Shown here: positions 58,279 through 64,000 of the stretch, piece by piece
Layout of the letters: every line of letters starts with the position of its first letter
Numbering within the stretch: the first letter of the stretch is position 1
Origin: JAKANT01 sp035502095
Lineage (GTDB): Bacteria > Pseudomonadota > Gammaproteobacteria > Burkholderiales > Burkholderiaceae_F
Assembly: GCA_035502095.1 (NCBI GenBank)
Contig: DATJUX010000025.1
Location: 127,872-191,871, forward strand
Length of the DNA stretch: 64,000 bases
Direction: 5' to 3'
Position numbers and translations under genes: made by a program
Notes under the pieces: generated by a model
The model's database searches: none
Seen by the model: only the letters and a program-made list of their open reading frames with translations
Told to the model about the DNA's origin: nothing

Positions 58279-60492
58279 ATGTCCGAGGTGTTCATAAGTT
58301 ATCGCCGGCAAGGCGCGCTGAAGGACGCGCGGGCACTGTTTGAGCGGCTCAGTCGAGAACTCGGCAACGACAGTGTCTTCATCGACCTCGAAGGCATCGA
58401 AATGGGGTCGGACTGGGTCGAAGTGCTCGAGCGCCAGCTCGACGGCTGCCGAGTCATGCTGGCTCTGATCGATAGCACCTGGGCGACGATGACGGACCGC
58501 CAGGGGCGACGGCGCATTGAGCGCGAAGACGACTTCGTTCGCCTCGAGATTTCGGCAGCGCTGCGTCGAAAGATACCGGTGATCCCGGTTCTGATCGACG
58601 AGGTCGAGATGCCCGACAAGAGTGAACTGCCGGACGATCTTCGCGCGCTCGCCACTCGCCAGGGACTGTCGCTGGACTTCCGCCGCTTTGACGCGGAAGT
58701 GGCGCGGCTGACGCTGTTCCTGCGCAAGAGTCTCAACCGCGATTTGCCTGGGCCGGATAAAGCGCCCGCCGGCGCAAGCGGCGATCCGGCGCTGCATCCA
58801 GTGTCGACGCCTGCGCGGACCGGCGATGTACAACCGCAGCGAACGACAACCCCGCAACCGAAACAACCGGTCGTGCTGCGCATGGATGAAGCCCCGGCAG
58901 GTCAGGGGCGGGTGCCTGGCGCTCACGTCGAGAGCGCGTCCTCCGACCGGGCACCATCAGCGCCCGCTGGAAAGCAAAGTCGACCGGACAAAGACGACGT
59001 CGAAGCAGCGGTGCAGTCGGCAACTCAGAGCCGGCCCGCCTTCCTCGCTTCAGCCAATGCTCTGCTCGGTGGACGTCTGGTCCTTGTTGTGGTCGTGCTG
59101 CTGCTTGTCGGCACAGTGCTGTTCGGCGCCTCGTATTGGAGGACACGAGAGCATGGTTCCGCGCCGTCGCCTGTTGCAGAAAAGGGCGTTCCGATCGGTC
59201 CCGCTGCGCCCGTCGCGCAGGATGGGAGCGTTGCTCCGACCGCTGCGACAAAGGACGAGAAGCCGACCAATCCAGCGGCGGAAGTCACGGCACAAGCGGT
59301 CACGCCCCAGCCCGCTGCAGCAAAGGAGGGCATGGCTTCCGATCCGTCGGCCCAACTGGCCAAGGGTGACGACTACTTCTTTGGCAAACACGGGTTGGCA
59401 AAGAGCGACACGGAGGCCGTGAAGTCGTATCGCATGGCAGCTGAGCAAGGCCAGGCAACCGCGCAAGCGAAGCTCGGCTACATGTACGAGCTGGGGCGTG
59501 GCGGCCTGGAGCGGAGCGACACGGAGGCGGTCAAGTGGTATCGAAAGTCGGCTGCGCAGGGCAGCGCGCGCGGTCAGGCGTACCTCGGCAACATGTACAA
59601 ACTTGGGCGTGGTGGCCTGGAGACAAGCGACACGGAGGCGTTGAAGTTGTTTCGGAACTCGGCTGATCAGGGTGATGCGCGCGGTCAGGCCTATCTAGGT
59701 GCCATGTACGTCCAAGGCCGCGGCGGCCTTGAAAGGAGCGATACGGAGGCGTTGAGGTTGTTTCGCAAGTCGGCAGACCAAGGCGACGCATTCGGTCAGG
59801 CGGACCTTGGTCTCATGTACATGCAGGGGCGCGGAGGCTTGGAAAGGAGCGATACCGAAGCGTTGAAGTGGTTTCGGCGCGCAGCTGACCAGGGTGAAGG
59901 GCGCGGACAAGCCGACCTGGGCCTCATGTACCTGCTGGGGCGCGGCGGACTCGAGAACAGCGACACCGACGCGGTGAAGTGGTTTCGAAAGGCGGCTGAC
60001 CAAGGTGATCCGGTCGGTCAGACAAACCTCGGCGCGATGTACGGGCAGGGGCGTGGCGGCCTGGAGAAAAGCGACACTGAAGCGGCAAAGTGGTATCGCA
60101 AGGCGGCGGACCAGGGTTATGGCCCCGCGCAGGTGGGCCTCGGCATCATGTACGTCCAGGGGCGCGGCGGCCTGGAGAAAAGCGAAACCGAAGCGGTGAA
60201 GTGGTTTCGAAAGGCGGCTGACCAGGGTGATGCCAAGGGGCAAGCGGAGCTCGGCCTCATGTATTTGCAAGGCCGCGGGGGTCTTGTGAAAAGCGACACC
60301 GAAGCCGTGAAGTGGTTTCGGAAGTCTGCCAACCAAGGCAATTCGCTCGGCCAAGCGAACCTTGGAGCAATGTACGAGCGCGGCGCCGGAGTGGAGAAAG
60401 ACCGTACAGAGGCCCGCCGACTCTACAACTTGGCGGCGGCGCAGGGCGACAACTTCGCAGCGCAGGGCCTCAAACGCCTTGCGTCAAATTGA
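58279..60492 (+). CDS. TIR-domain membrane protein with nine Sel1-like repeats
   Basis: The 737-residue protein starts at the ATG at 58279 with a TIR domain (1-150): MSEVFISYRRQGALKDARALFERL, FIDLEGIEMGSDWVEVLERQL (Glu51 at the position of the catalytic Glu of NAD-cleaving TIR domains) and VMLALIDSTWATMTD. A Pro/Ala-rich linker follows, then one span (267-287; LVLVVVVLLLVGTVLFGASYW), and from 376 nine tandem 37-residue Sel1 repeats (SDTEAVKWFRKAADQGDAKGQAELGLMY form) and a partial tenth. The TIR domain is cytosolic and the repeats probably periplasmic. GC and base use look lower than in neighbours. Signalling or defence by NAD cleavage is inference. Confidence 0.9.
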   Translation: MSEVFISYRRQGALKDARALFERLSRELGNDSVFIDLEGIEMGSDWVEVLERQLDGCRVMLALIDSTWATMTDRQGRRRIEREDDFVRLEISAALRRKIPVIPVLIDEVEMPDKSELPDDLRALATRQGLSLDFRRFDAEVARLTLFLRKSLNRDLPGPDKAPAGASGDPALHPVSTPARTGDVQPQRTTTPQPKQPVVLRMDEAPAGQGRVPGAHVESASSDRAPSAPAGKQSRPDKDDVEAAVQSATQSRPAFLASANALLGGRLVLVVVVLLLVGTVLFGASYWRTREHGSAPSPVAEKGVPIGPAAPVAQDGSVAPTAATKDEKPTNPAAEVTAQAVTPQPAAAKEGMASDPSAQLAKGDDYFFGKHGLAKSDTEAVKSYRMAAEQGQATAQAKLGYMYELGRGGLERSDTEAVKWYRKSAAQGSARGQAYLGNMYKLGRGGLETSDTEALKLFRNSADQGDARGQAYLGAMYVQGRGGLERSDTEALRLFRKSADQGDAFGQADLGLMYMQGRGGLERSDTEALKWFRRAADQGEGRGQADLGLMYLLGRGGLENSDTDAVKWFRKAADQGDPVGQTNLGAMYGQGRGGLEKSDTEAAKWYRKAADQGYGPAQVGLGIMYVQGRGGLEKSETEAVKWFRKAADQGDAKGQAELGLMYLQGRGGLVKSDTEAVKWFRKSANQGNSLGQANLGAMYERGAGVEKDRTEARRLYNLAAAQGDNFAAQGLKRLASN
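59404..60402 (+). repeat. Nine tandem 111-bp coding repeats (Sel1)
   Basis: Each unit encodes 37 residues beginning SDTEA and ending GRGGLE, repeating nearly in step nine times. The near identity at DNA level suggests recent expansion and possible copy-number change by slippage or recombination. Confidence 0.8.
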
Positions 60493-60634
60493 CGTAGTTT
60501 TCGGCCCCGTCCCGGCGCAGCGCTGACGCGTCCGCGAGGCGCCGACGCTGGCGACTGCCAGCATGCGTCTCGCGCATGCATCTCCCGCAAGAAAATCGTT
60601 TGAGCCGGTCGCATGACCGCAGTCCAATCTGCCC

Positions 60635-61851
60635 ATGCGTGAATCAGCCACGCGCCGCTCGATGTTCGTGCTGCTCGTCCTGAGCGGCCTCATCATTTCG
60701 ATCTGCATGGGACTGCGCCAGAGCCTCGGCCTGTTCATGCGCCCCATGACGGTCGAGGTCGGTTTTTCGGCCGCGACGTTCGGGTTTTCGATCGCGCTGC
60801 AGAACATCGTCTGGGGTTTGTCGCAACCTTTCGTCGGCGCGCTTGCCGACCGCTACGGGCCGCGTCCGGTGCTGATCGGCACCGCTTTCATCTACGCGGC
60901 CGGCCTGCTGCTGATGGTGTACGCCAACGCGTTTCCCGCTGGACTGCAGATCGCCGGATTCCTTGCCGGGATCGGCACCGCGGGGACAGGGTTCGGGGTG
61001 CTGATCGGTACGGTGTCGCGCGCGACGCCGGAGGCGAAGCGCTGCAAGACGGTCGGCATCGTCGCGGCGGCCGGGTCGCTCGGCACGATGGTGATCGCGC
61101 CGATTGGCCAGACCCTGATCGCGGACGTCGGCTGGAAGACCGCGATGGTGACCTTTGCCGTCCTGGCCGCTTCGATGGCGGTGTTTTCGCTTGCGATTCG
61201 CGAGCAGGCGGCGCCGCAGCTGCGCCACCGAGCCTGCGCGACGCGATACGCGAAGCGATCGCGCACCGCGGCTACCTCTTCATGACGCTCGCGTACTTCG
61301 CCTGCGGCTTCCAGCTCGTCTTCATCACCACGCACCTGCCGGCGTACCTGCAGCTCTGCGGTGTCGCGCCAGGGGTGGGTGCGACGGCGCTCGCGCTGAT
61401 CGGCCTGTTCAACGCGATCAGGACGTACATCTTCGGGGTGCTGAGCGCGCGCTACAGCCAGAAGCACCTGCTCGCGCTGATCTACCTGCTGCGCACGCTG
61501 TTCATCGTCGCCTTTCTCCTGGTACCGGTCGAGCCGGCAACGACGCTGGTGTTCGCGGCGGCAATGGGCCTGCTTTGGCTGGGGGTGGTTCCGCTCGTCA
61601 CCGGGATCATCGGCCGCGTGTTCGGCGTCACGCACTTCAACACGCTCTACGGCATCGTCTTCCTCAGCCACCAGGTGGGATCGTTCTTCGGCGCCTGGAT
61701 GCGTGGCGTGGTGTTCGACCGCACGGGGAACTACGACTTCGCCTGGGGTGCGCTGATCGTCATCGGCGCCACCGCGTTCCTGCTGCAATGGCTGATGGAC
61801 GAGCGCCCGCCGCACGCGCGCGCGCTCGTCGGCCGCGCTGCTCCGGCCTGA
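60635..61851 (+). pseudogene. MFS transporter broken by a 1-nt frameshift
   Basis: Two consecutive frames encode complementary halves of one MFS permease. The first (60635-61285, coding up to about 61220) has MRESATRRSMFVLLVLSGLIISICMG to VFSLAIREQAAP. The second resumes in another frame at PSLRDAIREAIAHRGYLF and runs through MTLAYFACGFQLVFITTHLPAYL to the stop at 61851. The switch at about 61221-61228 needs one added base. Together they give twelve helices and a full-length MFS of the monocarboxylate-like type; ADRYGPRP is the loop 2-3 motif. Either the gene is inactivated or the base is an assembly error. Confidence 0.8.
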
Positions 61852-61862
61852 GGTTCCTGAGA

Positions 61863-62255
61863 CTAGCGGTCTTGCTCGTCCTGGATGACCAGCGCGTTCC
61901 AGTGCTCGAGCTGCTCCGGTGTGGCGTCCCATTCGCTGCCGAACAGCGCCGGCCCGTTGCGGTACATCACGAGCGCGAGCTGCGCCGACGGCGCGTGCCC
62001 CGCGTCGGCGAGCCGCACGAAGCGTCCGTACGCTGCCGCGTAGTGGTGCTCGCGGAAGGACGCCACGGCAAGGGCGTACGCCGTCTGCTGTGCGGCAGAG
62101 AGGCCCGCCGCCTGGCGGTCTGGTGCGCGCTCCCCGGCGGCGTTGACGGTGAGTGCGACCGTGAGCAGCGCGCATCCCAGCAAAGCTCCACCCATGACGA
62201 GTCTCCAGGTTGGGATCCGAAGGAGTGGTCGCAATCCGCGCGCAAAACCCGACAT
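61863..62255 (-). CDS. Membrane-anchored hypothetical protein
   Basis: The 130-residue protein has an N-terminal anchor (TWRLVMGGALLGCALLTVALTV) followed by a soluble helical part (QTAYALAVASFREHHYAAAYGRFVRLADAGHAPSAQLALVMYRNG). The latter resembles one Sel1/TPR-type repeat pair. No family is recognised. It is 30 bases downstream of the CbiM-like gene and 11 bases from the convergent broken MFS gene. Confidence 0.65.
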   Translation of the reverse strand: MSGFARGLRPLLRIPTWRLVMGGALLGCALLTVALTVNAAGERAPDRQAAGLSAAQQTAYALAVASFREHHYAAAYGRFVRLADAGHAPSAQLALVMYRNGPALFGSEWDATPEQLEHWNALVIQDEQDR

Positions 62256-62285
62256 GCTGGGGGCGCGGCGACCGGCCGCCGCGCC

Positions 62286-62912
62286 TCACCGACCCGCGGG
62301 TGGCCGCGGCAGGTAGCGCCGGTCGGACCACGTGAAGAGCCACTGCGGCCGGTACGCGACAAAGATCGCCGTCAGCATTCCGGTGATGATCGCCTCACCC
62401 CACGCCGTGAGCCAGTAGCCCAGCATCAGCGTCGATGCGGTCGTGCCGGGCGGCAGCGGACGCAGCAGCGTCGCGAGCGCACCGGTGGCGACCGCGGCGA
62501 CGAGGGTGCCGAAGAACGCGCGCCCGAGTATGTAGACGAAGATCTGCGGCGGCAGCCAGCGGCGCACCGCGACGCCGGCGGCAAGCCCGAAGCTGGCCGG
62601 CACCACGCCATGCCACGCGGCCAGTTCGATCGCGCCGGCCGGGCCGGCGCCCGACAAGGCTGCGACGATCGCCGCGACGATCAAGAGCGTCCAAAGCGCG
62701 AGCGGCCAGCCGAACATCAGGACGAGCAGGCACGCGAACGACAGCCGCAGCGAGGGGCCGCCCGGCAGCGCGTTGGGTGCGATCCAGGCAAGTGCAACGA
62801 TCGCGAGGGACGCCAGCCAGGGTGCGCGCAGCTCGCCTGCACGCAGCACCGCAAACGGCCTGAACGCCAGTGCAACCGCGGCCGCAACGACGACGAGGAG
62901 CGCGGCCAGCAT
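62286..62912 (-). CDS. Energy-coupling factor / CbiM-like membrane protein
   Basis: From the ATG at 62912 the protein has 208 residues and six or seven spans. The order of helices and motifs (LPGGPSLRLSFACLLVLMFGWPLALWTLLIVAAIV; AWHGVVPASFGLAAGV; IFVYILGRAFFGTLVAAVATGAL; WGEAIITGMLTAIFVAYRP) resembles CbiM-type ECF substrate-specific components, but the N-terminal His-rich metal site of CbiM is absent, so metal transport is not assured. It lies directly downstream (in transcription) of the Lhr gene, 14 bases away. Confidence 0.65.
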   Translation of the reverse strand: MLAALLVVVAAAVALAFRPFAVLRAGELRAPWLASLAIVALAWIAPNALPGGPSLRLSFACLLVLMFGWPLALWTLLIVAAIVAALSGAGPAGAIELAAWHGVVPASFGLAAGVAVRRWLPPQIFVYILGRAFFGTLVAAVATGALATLLRPLPPGTTASTLMLGYWLTAWGEAIITGMLTAIFVAYRPQWLFTWSDRRYLPRPPAGR

Positions 62913-62926
62913 GGGGCGGCAGCGAG

Positions 62927-64000
62927 CTAGCCGAGAAAGTGCAGCACCGCCGGCACCTGCCGGCGCAGAAGCGCCGCGCGCGCAGTCCACTGCGCTTCGG
63001 GGGCCATCTCCTCGAGATAACGCACCTCGCCGGCGGCCGCGACGGCGATCGGCACGCCGTCGCGATAGAGGACGCGGTTGCCGGTCAGCGCCGGCAGGCG
63101 CGCGCCGGGCGTGACGACGCCGACAAGGTTGAGCGGATCGGCACCGCTCACGCCGAGCAGCGCACCGGTGCGTTCGCGGCGCCGGACCTCGCGCAGCAGC
63201 CCGACCGCTTCGGGCACGGCAAACTGTTCGCCGGTCAGTCCGGCGACGAACCGTCCGCCGCGGATCTCGCCGCGTGCCTCCAGGCGCCGCAGGGTGCGCA
63301 GCAGGTTGCGCCACGGCGGCAGCCAGTCCGCTTCGCGCGCGACCAGGCGCCAGAACACGACGCCATAGCGGCGCAGCAGCGTGCGCGCGACATGTTCGAC
63401 GATCTCCGGATCATCGGTGCCTTCGCGCGGCGCGGCCGCCGCCGGCGCGCGCCGCACGAGCGCCCAGCGGCCGGCGTCTTCGATGCCGAACAACGCGGTG
63501 CGGCGCATGCGGCGCTGGCCGTCGAAGCTGCGCCGCCGGTCGGACGGCACGAGCAGCGCGCGCAGGCCGCCGAAGCCGTCGGAGTTCACCAGGCCGTGCG
63601 CCACGAGTTCGCCGAGCGCCTCTTCGACCTGCGTGCGCAGCAGTCCGGTGCCGTCGACGATCTCGTCGAAGAACGATGCCCCGTGCGTGCCGATGAACGC
63701 GAGCGTGCGCGTGGCGCGTGATGTCAGCGCGCCGGTGCTGCTCTCGCCGGCGAGCCGCGCCCACAGACCGAGGTTGCGCCGCGACGCGAGCGCGATCGGC
63801 GTGGTGCGCACCGGACTCGGCGCGCGCTCGCCGTTCGACGCCAGCGCGGCGATGCGCGTCCACACGACACGTCCCGCGCGCGACAGGTCGTCCAGCCACG
63901 CGGGGTCGTATTCGTTGACACGCGCCGGCAGGATCTCGGTTTCCCAGGCGGCGGCCGGTGCCTCGAATCCTTCGAGCTGCGCCACGATGTTGGCGACCGC
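62927..64000 (-). CDS. lhr: Lhr-like ATP-dependent helicase, C-terminal part (5' end outside window)
   Basis: The frame is open from the right window edge to the stop at 62927, giving about 357 residues of the C-terminal half: QLEGFEAPAAAWETEILPARVNEYDPAWLDDLSRAGRVVWTR, the winged part RTTPIALASRRNLGLWARL, and RYGVVFWRLVAREADWLPPWRNLLRTLRRLEARGEIRGGRFVAGLTGEQFAVPEAVGLLREVRRR. These are typical of the C-terminal Lhr region following the DEAD/DEAH helicase core, which is not in the window. Lhr proteins unwind DNA or DNA/RNA hybrids in repair. Confidence 0.9.
   Translation of the reverse strand, partial: AVANIVAQLEGFEAPAAAWETEILPARVNEYDPAWLDDLSRAGRVVWTRIAALASNGERAPSPVRTTPIALASRRNLGLWARLAGESSTGALTSRATRTLAFIGTHGASFFDEIVDGTGLLRTQVEEALGELVAHGLVNSDGFGGLRALLVPSDRRRSFDGQRRMRRTALFGIEDAGRWALVRRAPAAAAPREGTDDPEIVEHVARTLLRRYGVVFWRLVAREADWLPPWRNLLRTLRRLEARGEIRGGRFVAGLTGEQFAVPEAVGLLREVRRRERTGALLGVSGADPLNLVGVVTPGARLPALTGNRVLYRDGVPIAVAAAGEVRYLEEMAPEAQWTARAALLRRQVPAVLHFLG

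Noticed and set aside
59404..60402. Nine evenly spaced repeats as a CRISPR-like array
   Set aside because: The repeats are in frame within one reading frame, 111 bases long without spacers, and encode Sel1 units.

Overview
The window is gene-dense DNA of high GC content with no rRNA, tRNA or CRISPR array that I could see. The gene content fits a betaproteobacterium, probably a Burkholderiales-type lineage or an uncultured relative. The indicators are a Pil-Chp type chemosensory operon, a LivKGFHM uptake operon next to a sigma-54 activator, a proteobacterial OmpR/EnvZ pair, an AroG-type DAHP synthase, and a large BTAD-ATPase-TPR regulator. This assignment is inference; no marker gene settles it.

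Layout. 1-2113: a minus-strand gene that leaves the window, with a TIR/DUF4062-like N-terminus, then a tiny membrane peptide. 2186-8785: a BTAD regulator convergent with DAHP synthase, then a three-gene operon of an unknown protein, an MglA-like GTPase and a roadblock-like protein. 8832-12720: a run of small minus-strand genes (NADP-dependent oxidoreductase, RidA, GFA, SnoaL-like, DUF5329, two unknowns, DUF1348). 12751-16750: a stretch of lower-GC cassettes on the minus strand (secreted protein, LysE exporter, DHFR-like reductase, VOC protein, GNAT, broken hicAB) punctuated by attC-like sites with RYYYAAC/GTTRRRY ends and no integrase. This looks like a CALIN (cluster of attC sites lacking an integron-integrase). 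16827-24178: livKGFHM plus an alpha/beta hydrolase, with a near-perfect sigma-54 promoter, two 17-bp palindromes as candidate enhancer sites, and the activator gene just upstream.

24247-30607: VOC protein, DUF6920 protein, histone-deacetylase-like amidohydrolase, FAD reductase, MFS transporter and divergent DeoR regulator. 30841-37045: alpha-glucosidase with a complete sugar ABC importer (ATPase, binding protein, two permeases). 37388-46358: chemosensory operon (PilG-like, PilH, PilI, PilJ, ChpA, two more CheW-like proteins) without CheR/CheB partners. 47004-53938: beta-carbonic anhydrase, ZIP transporter, hemerythrin, methyltransferase, flavin monooxygenase divergent from an AraC regulator, patatin. 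54056-57913: ompR-envZ, a lipoprotein and a membrane protein. 58279-60492: a lower-GC gene for a membrane protein with a TIR domain and nine Sel1 repeats. 60635-64000: a frameshifted MFS gene, two membrane proteins, and the C-terminal part of an Lhr helicase.

Two families of intergenic repeats recur across the window, and two FNR/Dnr-like boxes lie in divergent intergenic regions. Three 1-nt frameshifts (hicA, hicB, MFS) are either real decay or assembly error; the sequence alone cannot tell.
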